Below, piece after piece: positions 57,505 through 64,000 of a stretch of 64,000 nt of DNA (within the stretch, counting starts at the first letter, position 1; every line of letters starts with the position of its first letter). This DNA comes from a bacterium 1XD8-76. Lineage in GTDB: Bacteria; Bacillota; Clostridia; Lachnospirales; Lachnospiraceae. Made by a program: the position numbers and the translations under genes. The notes beneath the pieces are model-generated. The model saw nothing but the letters and a program-made list of their open reading frames with translations, had not been told where the DNA came from and ran no database searches. Location: NCBI GenBank assembly GCA_003611955.1, contig RAZE01000011.1, positions 61,932 through 125,931 of the forward strand. Direction: 5' to 3'.

Positions 57505-57633
57505 CTTTTTCCACCATATCTTGTGTCGGTTTTTCATCCATCTACAAAATACGCCAATTATTTTATCTTAAAATTTTCTAAAAAAAATTTTATATTTTTT
57601 TTATTTTTGCATCCTTTCTGTAACATCCCGGTT

Positions 57634-59037
57634 CTACTGCAGCCCCAGATATCCCTCCAGGCTGTCCCTGATCTCTCCCGCCGTCATAGATTCCGTCTGC
57701 CACAGATCATTGTTGCTGCCCTCCGGACAGAGCAAAAAGTCCTGTTTCCTGTCCTTATCCACCACAAACAACAGCGTGTACTCCAGCTCGTCGCCGACCT
57801 TCATATCCCGGAAGAAAAAGTGGTTCCTCTCTTCGCCGTCCACATGGACCGCCTTGTCAAACCAGACCGCACTGTCGTCCATCTGCAGCCAGTAATTTTC
57901 CGCCGGTACAGGCTCATAAAAATCCTCCGCCCACGTGACTCCTCCATCCTCTGTCCTTGCCACATACTGCAGCGTAAAATTCAGAGGGATATCCGGATCG
58001 GTATCATCATAGCAGTGTACTTTCAGATCCACCCGCAAAAATTCCTGTTCCGCCTTCTCTTCTCCGATCAGCGCGCCTTCCTTATCCAAATGCTGCCTGG
58101 AATAAGGGCGCAGTGTCTTATCCGCGTTCAGCCAGCCGTCAAACCTCGTAAAGTCAAAGAAATTCTCCTCCGCAAATCCCTCCATGCTCTCCATAAAGGC
58201 GTAATCCGTCACTGTGAAACCGTAAGACTGGTCAAAGCTTTTCATCCTCAGCTCCTGCCCCGGCATACATATCTTCTCCTCCGGTATTCCCAGCTCCATC
58301 AGAGCGTCCCATCTTTTCTGCCCTTCCAGCAGGAAGGTTGCCTCATCCGCCTCCGTCTTCAGTCTCGACGCCTTCTCATCCTCCGTCTCGTAGCGCCCGT
58401 CTCCGGTCCGCTCCACCTGCAGGGAATCCGCAAACTTCAACAGCTCTTTTGCGTCCACCTGATACCCTGCCACGATCTCCAGCACATATCCCTCCGCCTC
58501 ATTGAACAGGAATATATCGATGTTGGACAGGTTCCTCTCCGCATCCCGGAAGGTGATCACATCGGCCTCCATACCGCTCAGTTCCCTGCGCTCCACCCGA
58601 TCGATATCGCTCACCGTGATCTCCCCGTTGATCCGCTCGATCTCCGCCGTGGTGTAGAGCGGCATGATCGTGATCCATTCGCCCTCTTCCTCGCCGTAAT
58701 ATTTCCCGTCTCCGTCCTCGTCATCCGCAAATCCCTCGGGCACATATTCCGCCTTAACCCGGTATTCTCCCGGTACCAGTTCATAGTTCAGCGCAAATTC
58801 ATAGGTGAGCTCATCCCCCTGTCTCTGTTCACTCTTCTGAAAATACACCACCGCCGCATACACCGCCGAAGGTATGAAAATGACGAGCGCCAGCACCGCA
58901 GCCACGCTGATTAAGCTTCTGTGATTTCTTCCTGTATTCTTCATCTGTTTTATCTCTCCTTCCCGAATCTGCTTATAGGCCTCCTGCAGTCTGTCCTCCA
59001 CGATCTGCGGAAGCATTTCCTCCCTGTTCTTTCTCAT
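57634..59037 (-). CDS. DUF4179-type membrane anti-sigma factor
   Basis: 467 aa. A cytoplasmic N-terminus (about 1-40, VEDRLQEAYKQIREGEI), one helix (SLISVAAVLALVIFIPSAVY), and a large outer domain (70-467) of DUF4179 type, with SYGFTVTDYAFMESM and GGVTWAEDFYEPVPAENYWL. Its ATG overlaps the sigma gene stop (ATGA), the usual ECF/anti-sigma arrangement. It would hold the sigma factor at the membrane until a signal arrives; signal unknown. Confidence 0.85.
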   Translation of the reverse strand: MRKNREEMLPQIVEDRLQEAYKQIREGEIKQMKNTGRNHRSLISVAAVLALVIFIPSAVYAAVVYFQKSEQRQGDELTYEFALNYELVPGEYRVKAEYVPEGFADDEDGDGKYYGEEEGEWITIMPLYTTAEIERINGEITVSDIDRVERRELSGMEADVITFRDAERNLSNIDIFLFNEAEGYVLEIVAGYQVDAKELLKFADSLQVERTGDGRYETEDEKASRLKTEADEATFLLEGQKRWDALMELGIPEEKICMPGQELRMKSFDQSYGFTVTDYAFMESMEGFAEENFFDFTRFDGWLNADKTLRPYSRQHLDKEGALIGEEKAEQEFLRVDLKVHCYDDTDPDIPLNFTLQYVARTEDGGVTWAEDFYEPVPAENYWLQMDDSAVWFDKAVHVDGEERNHFFFRDMKVGDELEYTLLFVVDKDRKQDFLLCPEGSNNDLWQTESMTAGEIRDSLEGYLGLQ

Positions 59038-59552
59038 AGACGCCCTCCTTTCACCCGACTGCTCTCCATCTCATCCCGAAGCGCTTCCCTGCCCCGCTTT
59101 AAACGGCTCAACACAGTGCTCTCCTTCATCCCCATATCGGCCGCGATCTCTTTTACTTTCATTCCGTACACATAATACAAAGTAAAAATACTTCTGTCCT
59201 GTTCCCTGAGCGGTTCGATCAGCTCCCGAAACTCCTCCATGCCTCTCTCCGATCGAACGTCCTCCGTCTCCGGTATATCCTCCACCGGTACGCTCCGCCT
59301 CCGCTTTTGCAGAATATCTTTGCAGTTATTGATCAGAATACGGATCATCCACGTCTTAAAATAGGAAGTGTCCTTCAATGTACCGATCTTCTCATAACAG
59401 TTTAAAACCGTCTCCGCCATCGCGTCCGCCGCATCCTCCTCATTTCGCAGAAACCCTCTGGCAACCTTGTACATACTCTGTTTATTTTCTTCTATCAGCG
59501 TTATAAAGGCTTCGGCATCACCTCTTCTCGCCTTTTTTACAAGAAGCTCCAC
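59034..59552 (-). CDS. ECF RNA polymerase sigma factor
   Basis: 172 aa. Region 2 EAFITLIEENKQSMYKVARG with YFKTWMIRILINNCKDIL, region 4 LREQDRSIFTLYYVYGMKVK and IAADMGMKESTVLSRLKRGR. Related to the SigV/SigX-like groups. GTG start with AAGGAGAGAG. Followed in overlap by the anti-sigma gene; divergent from the MATE gene. Confidence 0.92.
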   Translation of the reverse strand: MELLVKKARRGDAEAFITLIEENKQSMYKVARGFLRNEEDAADAMAETVLNCYEKIGTLKDTSYFKTWMIRILINNCKDILQKRRRSVPVEDIPETEDVRSERGMEEFRELIEPLREQDRSIFTLYYVYGMKVKEIAADMGMKESTVLSRLKRGREALRDEMESSRVKGGRL

Positions 59553-59603
59553 CTGTTCTCTCTCCTTTCCTCTGTCTGTGATATCAGGAATTCCTTAACC
59601 CTT

Positions 59604-59616
59604 TGTCTATTAGACA
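59604..59616. repeat. Palindrome in the ECF-sigma/MATE divergent region
   Basis: TGTCTA-T-TAGACA, perfect 6-bp arms around one base, about 55 bases from the sigma start codon and 55 bases before the MATE -35. Possible operator of a dimeric regulator. Confidence 0.4.
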
Positions 59617-59669
59617 GATGAGGGCGCGAAAATATTGCACTAAAAGTCAAAGTTTATCAGAAAACGGAG

Positions 59670-59698
59670 TTGATATACTCGCACATAAGGGATAAAGT
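59670..59698 (+). promoter_or_regulatory. Promoter of the MATE transporter gene
   Basis: TTGATA (59670-59675), 17 bases, TAAAGT (59693-59698). The transcript would start near 59705, giving a very short leader and excluding the ATG at 59703 as start. Confidence 0.6.
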
Positions 59699-59717
59699 AT
59701 AGATGAGGTGGTTCGCG

Positions 59718-61097
59718 ATGCATTTCATGAAAAATTCAGAATCCAAAAACAGAACAAACGTACTTGACATGACCACGGGGAATCCCTATTCCCTGATGCT
59801 GCGCTTCGCCATGCCCGTCTTTTTGAGCGAAGTCTTCCAGCAGCTCTACAACACTGCGGACGCCTTCATCGTCGGGAGGTATCTCGGCACAAACGCGCTG
59901 GCGGCAGTCACCTCGTCGGGCAACCTGATCTTCCTGATGGTCAGCTTCTTTATGGGAACCGCCATGGGCGGCGGCGTGGTCATCTCCAGATATTTCGGTG
60001 CCAAAGATGAGAAACAGGTATCCCGCTCCGTACATACGATGATGGCCTTCGGCGCCGTAAGCGGCATCCTCCTGACATTCATCGGCGTGATCTTCACGCC
60101 CCTTTTCCTGACCTGGATGCAGACGGACCCGGAAGTCATGCCGGAAGCCGTTGAGTATTTCCGCTTTTATTTTCTGGGCGCTTTCGCCATGGTCATGTAC
60201 AATATCTGCCGCAGCATTATGAACGCTCTCGGCGACAGCAGGAGACCACTGTATTACCTGATTTTCTCCTCTGTCGTTAATATCCTGTTAGACCTTCTCT
60301 TCATCGGCGGATTCCGGTGGGGCGTCTGGGCGGCCGCCGTGGCGACGGTCATCTCCCAGGCGGCAAGTGTAGTCCTTTGTATGATATATCTGTTGCGGAA
60401 GGGCAATCTTTTCACAGTGGAACTGAAAAAGATCCGCTTTCACAGAGATATCTTTTTCGAGGTGGTAAGCTACGGCCTGCCCTCCGGCGTACAGAATTCG
60501 GTGATCGCCTTCGCCAACGTCATCGTACAGTCCCAGATCAACTCCTTCGGCAGGCTCGCCATGGCGGGATACGGCATCCACTGCAAGATCGAGGGCTTTG
60601 CCTTTCTGCCTGTCACAAGCTTCAACATGGCGGCGACCACCTTTATCAGCCAGAACCTGGGGGCAAAACAGTATGACCGGGCGAAAAAAGGAGCACGCTT
60701 TTCGATCCTTGCCGCTGTCCTGATCGCGGAAGCCATCGGTATTGTGTACTATATATTTGCCCCATATCTGATCGGCACGTTCGACTCCTCCCCCGGCGTG
60801 ATCCGGTACGGCGTAACCCAGGCGCACATCGTGACGCTGTTCTACCTCCTGTTGGCGTTCTCCCATTCCATAGCCGCCGTATGCCGCGGCGCCGGAAAGG
60901 CCTTCGTGCCGATGATTGTCATGCTCTCCGTCTGGTGCGTCCTGCGGATCAGCTACATCCTGATCGTCATGAGAGTGACCGGTGAGATACAGTATGTATT
61001 CTGGGCCTATCCGCTGACCTGGGGCATCAGCTCGGTCATATACCTGTTTTACTATCTGTTTTCCGACTGGGTGCACGGATTTGAACGCAGACAATGA
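59718..61097 (+). CDS. MATE-family multidrug/Na+ exporter
   Basis: 459 aa, twelve membrane helices in two similar halves (LRFAMPVFLSEVFQQLYNTA and EVVSYGLPSGVQNSVIAFAN), with DAFIVGRYLGTNALAAV and MGGGVVISRYFGAKDEKQV typical of MatE. Exports cationic compounds using Na+ or H+; substrate unknown. Start at 59718 chosen for GAGGTGG and the promoter position. The 3' end overlaps that of psd, encoded on the other strand, by 46 bases. Confidence 0.92.
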   Translation: MHFMKNSESKNRTNVLDMTTGNPYSLMLRFAMPVFLSEVFQQLYNTADAFIVGRYLGTNALAAVTSSGNLIFLMVSFFMGTAMGGGVVISRYFGAKDEKQVSRSVHTMMAFGAVSGILLTFIGVIFTPLFLTWMQTDPEVMPEAVEYFRFYFLGAFAMVMYNICRSIMNALGDSRRPLYYLIFSSVVNILLDLLFIGGFRWGVWAAAVATVISQAASVVLCMIYLLRKGNLFTVELKKIRFHRDIFFEVVSYGLPSGVQNSVIAFANVIVQSQINSFGRLAMAGYGIHCKIEGFAFLPVTSFNMAATTFISQNLGAKQYDRAKKGARFSILAAVLIAEAIGIVYYIFAPYLIGTFDSSPGVIRYGVTQAHIVTLFYLLLAFSHSIAAVCRGAGKAFVPMIVMLSVWCVLRISYILIVMRVTGEIQYVFWAYPLTWGISSVIYLFYYLFSDWVHGFERRQ

Positions 61098-61915
61098 GCG
61101 ATGGATTCCCCCATGCGCACTTTTATCTCCCCGCCGACGCTTTTTCTGTCACGCAGCGACGTATTGACACGCACCGCGTCTTTCTGCAGCAGCAAAACGA
61201 TCGTGGATCCGCCGAACTCAAAATATCCTTTTTCCTCCCCCGCCTGCACGGAGCCACTCTTCAGATATCTGCCATCATTCCTTATCTTTCCCACCAGCAG
61301 CGCGCCGATCTCCATCTGGACCATCGTCCCGAAACGCTCCGTCCGTATCACCTGGTACTCCCTGCTGTTCTGCACAAACACCGGTACGTTTCGCAGCGCG
61401 ATCGGTCTGACACAGTGCAGCTTTCCCGGAATCCTCTCCGCACGGATAATATTCCCATTCGCAGCGTAGCAGTACCTGTGGTACTCCGCCGGCGTCAGTC
61501 GGAAAATAAAGGCCATTCCACCCCTGAAACTTTCCGCCAGCCCCTTATCCTTCAACAGATCTTCCACGGAAAATTCCGTATTTTTGACCAAAAAAACAGC
61601 CCCTCTCTCCATCCCGGCAACTGTCAGATAGCCGTCACAGGGACTGATCAGATGATCACCGGCCAGATCGCAGCTCCGACGCCTCCTCCTTCTGGTAAAA
61701 AATGCGTTAAAAGAAGGAAATCCGCCTCTCGGCACCTCGATGTTTTTCATATTGATATGATGTTTTTTTATATAGTGCGGGACGATCCACCTTGACGCCC
61801 GGCTGGAGAGAAGACGCCCCCCCAGCTTGGAAACCCCCGGCTGTACCAGCAGTTTTAAAACTGCCCTGCCCGGAACTGTCCCGTACAAAAATCTCAGTAA
61901 TAAGGAATCTCTCAT
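61052..61915 (-). CDS. psd: Phosphatidylserine decarboxylase, proenzyme
   Basis: 287 aa. FPSFNAFFTRRRRR, Asp94 in SPCDGYL, His146 in EYHRYCY, and the self-cleavage motif GGST (Ser237) that yields the pyruvoyl group. Converts phosphatidylserine to phosphatidylethanolamine in the membrane. ATG overlaps the pssA stop (ATGA). Its final codons run antisense into the MATE gene. Confidence 0.93.
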   Translation of the reverse strand: MRDSLLLRFLYGTVPGRAVLKLLVQPGVSKLGGRLLSSRASRWIVPHYIKKHHINMKNIEVPRGGFPSFNAFFTRRRRRRSCDLAGDHLISPCDGYLTVAGMERGAVFLVKNTEFSVEDLLKDKGLAESFRGGMAFIFRLTPAEYHRYCYAANGNIIRAERIPGKLHCVRPIALRNVPVFVQNSREYQVIRTERFGTMVQMEIGALLVGKIRNDGRYLKSGSVQAGEEKGYFEFGGSTIVLLLQKDAVRVNTSLRDRKSVGGEIKVRMGESIAHCLRSNPCTQSENR

Positions 61916-62559
61916 CTCACACTATATCCCATCCCATAAATAAAGATCATGAAAGCCGCCTCCAGAATGCCTGCCAAAATAATGGCTATTTTCCCCGCCA
62001 CTCCCGGCTTTTTGATCTCGATCGGCAGAAGAAATCCCGCTCCCAGGAGCACCAGAAGAATCGGAAAACAGATCACATGCCGGAGTACCCTATGGCTGAA
62101 AAGCAGATAACATGCCGGCAGCAGTATCGCAATGTTCGTGACAGGAATGCCCAGATAACTTTTCCTTTTTTCTTCCGTCCGGTTCTGCCTCTCTTCCTCC
62201 AGCACATTGAAATAGGCCAGACGGATCAGGGCGCTCAAAACAAACAGGGCGGATATGATCCCCACCACCGTATTCTGGCCGGAGATCATATAGACAAAAA
62301 GCCCCGGTAGTATCCCGAAACTCACCAGATCGCTGAGGGAATCGATCTGGATCCCAAACCTTTTTTCATTTTGATCCCTGTCCTTCGTGGAAGCCACCGC
62401 CCCGTCAAACATATCGCAGATCCCCGCCAGCATCAGGGACAGCACAGCGTCCCAGTAGGCCCCCTTTATCACCTGCAAAATCCCGCAGAACGCAAACAAC
62501 ATACCGCAGTATGTAAGTATTACCGTATAGTCATAGTATCCAAGCAGTTTCTTTTTCAT
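61912..62559 (-). CDS. pssA: CDP-diacylglycerol-serine O-phosphatidyltransferase
   Basis: 215 aa, about seven helices. CDP-alcohol phosphotransferase motif spans CDMFDGAVASTKDRDQNEKR and FGIQIDSLSD: the Asp pairs are present, while the usual Arg after DGxxA is Ser. Makes phosphatidylserine for the coupled Psd. Start at 62559 with AAGGAGAACAGAAG; an in-frame ATG at 62589 is weaker. A short ORF in another frame overlaps the start. Confidence 0.9.
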   Translation of the reverse strand: MKKKLLGYYDYTVILTYCGMLFAFCGILQVIKGAYWDAVLSLMLAGICDMFDGAVASTKDRDQNEKRFGIQIDSLSDLVSFGILPGLFVYMISGQNTVVGIISALFVLSALIRLAYFNVLEEERQNRTEEKRKSYLGIPVTNIAILLPACYLLFSHRVLRHVICFPILLVLLGAGFLLPIEIKKPGVAGKIAIILAGILEAAFMIFIYGMGYSVR

Positions 62560-62605
62560 CTTCTGTTCTCCTTCTTCGGTTTCGCTCATACCACTTTCTG
62601 TCCAT
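62531..62605 (-). CDS. Possible 24-aa upstream ORF overlapping pssA
   Basis: ATG at 62605 with GAGGAG nine bases upstream, 24 codons, stop 26 bases inside pssA. The peptide is basic (MDRKWYERNRRRRTEDEKET). It would place ribosomes across the pssA start and could tune its translation. No homology is claimed. Confidence 0.3.
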   Translation of the reverse strand: MDRKWYERNRRRRTEDEKETAWIL

Positions 62606-62683
62606 TTTACATCTCCTCTTTTCTGTTTTCAATACTATACCCCGATTCTTAATAAATCTCTGCTCTATTTCTTAACCTCCAAA

Positions 62684-62719
62684 CAAAAAATGCTGACACT
62701 TTTACGTTATCAGCATTTT
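62684..62719 (-). terminator. Terminator of the His/Cys-rich protein gene
   Basis: Perfect 10-bp stem AAAATGCTGA/TCAGCATTTT (62687-62696 with 62710-62719), followed on the minus strand by TTTTTTG. Confidence 0.82.
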
Positions 62720-62780
62720 CTTGTTTCTTATATAGTATATTTTATCCTCCGACGATCCATTTTGCATGGATAAAATCGGT

Positions 62781-63092
62781 TCAGCAATGACGATGATGTC
62801 CTCTGCCGCCGCCATGGCGGGAATAGGTTCTGGTGCCGTGTCCGCAGGAACCGTCACAGTAACCGCAGGAACCGTCACAGTAACCGTCCTCATGGGCGTA
62901 ACTGCAATAGTACACATCATCATGAAGATGATGCCCTTCTTCCGCGCACCCTTCCACCGTGCAAACCGGACAACTTGTGTCAACCTTTGCCGCCTGCCTG
63001 TGATGCCCGTGATGAGCGGAAACCGGCATGACAAATATCGCTGACACCAGTACGGCAGCTGCCGCTGTAGTAAGCAGTTTTCCAAAGCGCAT
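62781..63092 (-). CDS. Secreted small His/Cys-rich protein, 103 aa
   Basis: Start at 63092 with AAAGGAGGTATATTCCC. Signal peptide (about 1-28; LLTTAAAAVLVSAIFVMPVS, cut after SA), then HHGHHRQAAKVDTSCPVCTV, a stretch of alternating Cys, His, Gly and acidic residues with two exact units CDGSCGY, and a GRGHHRHC end. About 9 Cys and 13 His in 75 mature residues suggest metal binding outside the cell. Family not recognised. Exact 21-bp tandem DNA repeat at 62845-62886 codes for the doubled unit. Confidence 0.82.
   Translation of the reverse strand: MRFGKLLTTAAAAVLVSAIFVMPVSAHHGHHRQAAKVDTSCPVCTVEGCAEEGHHLHDDVYYCSYAHEDGYCDGSCGYCDGSCGHGTRTYSRHGGGRGHHRHC
62845..62886 (-). repeat. Two exact copies of a 21-bp unit inside the His/Cys-rich gene
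   Basis: Copies at 62845-62865 and 62866-62886, identical base for base, coding for a 7-residue unit. Identical third positions point to recent duplication. Confidence 0.85.
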
Positions 63093-63142
63093 GGGAATAT
63101 ACCTCCTTTCTTCTCCATAAAACAAAAACTTTGTTGTCAATT

Positions 63143-63171
63143 ATTTTACTATATCTTCCTGCTTTATTCAA
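63143..63171 (-). promoter_or_regulatory. Promoter of the His/Cys-rich protein gene
   Basis: On the minus strand TTGAAT (63166-63171), 17 bases, TAAAAT (63143-63148). Confidence 0.6.
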
Positions 63172-63215
63172 GATATTTGATTGTATTTTCCACCGTCTGA
63201 CATCCCTCCCGCGGA

Positions 63216-63905
63216 TTACCAGCCACTTACCGCATCGTACAGTATATAGGCGCGGTTCAAGTATTCCGCTTCCTTCTCCAGGTACAGCGCCTGCTTCTCC
63301 GCATCCAGAAATTCATACATCTCCCGGATATACCCCTCCTCGTTCTTCTCATCCGTGAGCAGCATCAGGACCATACAATCTTCAGCAAACAGGAAGGAAT
63401 TATCCTCCTTCACATCGTCCATATCGTAACCGTTCATAATCATATCGATCACTTCCAGTATCTTTCCATTCCGAAATGTGTACAGGTATGTCCGCAGATG
63501 ATCCCCGTCATCCTGAATAGTCCAGATCATCTCGATTTCCTTTGACTTCGGATGGTAATATACCGTCGTATCCAGATACAGGTCCTCACTTGCCGAGTAC
63601 AACGTACCGGTCGCAGAATAATCGTCATCCGTCACTGTATCGGTAGTACTGCCGCTCAGCGCCCTCATTTCCTTTTCTCCAAGAAAGTCATAGGGATGAA
63701 ACTCCGGTTCGTAGAGAACCGCATCAAAATTCACCTCCCCTTCCTCTCCCCTGCCCCCACTTTTTTCACTTTTTCCGAGAAACAACGCACACAAAGCGAT
63801 CAGTAATATGATCAACGCCGCCACACCGCATATACAGCCGATAATAACCGCTTTCTTTTTGTTCTGGCCGGAAACCTCCGTAAGATCATTATTCTGTCGA
63901 TTCAT
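63216..63905 (-). CDS. Membrane-anchored protein of unknown function, 229 aa
   Basis: Not recognised. A polar start (MNRQNNDLTEVSGQNKKK), one helix (about 19-42, AVIIGCICGVAALIILLIAL), a Gly/Glu linker, and an outer domain with the patterns DLYLDTTVYYHPKSKEIEMI and LRTYLYTFRNGKILEVIDMI, similar in style to secreted DUF-type lipoproteins of this order. ATG with GGGGGGAGAGAAA. The following 95 bases to the window edge show no gene; GTAGT/ACTAC forms a weak hairpin near 63932-63948. Confidence 0.78.
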   Translation of the reverse strand: MNRQNNDLTEVSGQNKKKAVIIGCICGVAALIILLIALCALFLGKSEKSGGRGEEGEVNFDAVLYEPEFHPYDFLGEKEMRALSGSTTDTVTDDDYSATGTLYSASEDLYLDTTVYYHPKSKEIEMIWTIQDDGDHLRTYLYTFRNGKILEVIDMIMNGYDMDDVKEDNSFLFAEDCMVLMLLTDEKNEEGYIREMYEFLDAEKQALYLEKEAEYLNRAYILYDAVSGW

Positions 63906-64000
63906 TTTCTCTCCCCCCTCGCAAAATGCGGTAGTGTCAAAAACTACCCATTTTTTTCACTTCTAAATTTAATAAAAACCTTGATTTTTAGGAAAATCTC

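Noticed and set aside
62845..62886. Tandem repeat as a possible CRISPR remnant
   Set aside because: Units are directly adjacent with no spacer and are in frame within a translated gene.
62702..63118. Alternative 138-codon minus-strand frame over the His/Cys-rich gene
   Set aside because: It runs through the terminator hairpin and lacks the signal peptide and ribosome site of the chosen frame.

Overview
The window looks like a chromosomal segment of a spore-forming, low-to-mid G+C Firmicute, most likely a Lachnospiraceae-type Clostridia. The evidence is the spoIIIA operon, sigE/sigG/spoIIGA, a Gram-positive division and cell-wall cluster without an outer-membrane system, DUF5688 and EFR1-type proteins, and strong AGGAGG-like ribosome sites. 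Nearly every gene lies on the minus strand; only a Na/Pi transporter, sigG and a MATE transporter are on the plus strand. I see no insertion sequence, prophage, CRISPR array or rRNA. There is one tRNA gene. All functions below are read from protein motifs by eye; no database search was run.

Layout, low to high coordinates (transcription mostly runs right to left): spoIIIAA-AG (engulfment-stage sporulation channel, last gene of the operon outside the window); sbcD-sbcC nuclease; a row made of a 599-aa membrane protein, a GH25 lysozyme with SH3 domains, an Amidase_3, a FeoA-FeoB fusion and a hybrid histidine kinase, closed by a terminator; a plus-strand Na/Pi cotransporter with a Pho-box-like upstream region; a WYL regulator; a small peptide, a helical unknown, an EFR1 ferredoxin, metA, ligA and rluF; two complete K+ uptake systems in tandem (trkA-trkH and ktrB-ktrA); gdhA behind an attenuator-like leader; several unknowns including an SH3 protein; tRNA-Arg(CCG); DUF5688; the yqeG-aroE-aroK-aroQ-efp group; nrdR; a lipoprotein.

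From 42.6 to 57.4 kb lies a sporulation plus division block: ylmC/ymxH, sigG (inverted), sigE, spoIIGA, ftsZ, ftsQ, ftsW, murD, mraY, two class B penicillin-binding proteins, ftsL, rsmH and mraZ. It behaves as a dcw cluster without murG, led by an mraZ promoter with MraZ-box-like repeats. The last part holds an ECF sigma/anti-sigma pair, a divergent MATE exporter, pssA-psd (phosphatidylethanolamine synthesis), a secreted His/Cys-rich small protein and a membrane-anchored unknown.

The least explained signals are the structured leader between a strong promoter and gdhA, the tail-to-tail sigE/sigG arrangement, the His/Cys-rich secreted protein with an exact 21-bp tandem repeat, the 32-residue hydrophobic peptide, the repeat tail of the larger PBP, the GH25 enzyme with Asn at a catalytic Asp position, and a possible upstream ORF overlapping pssA.
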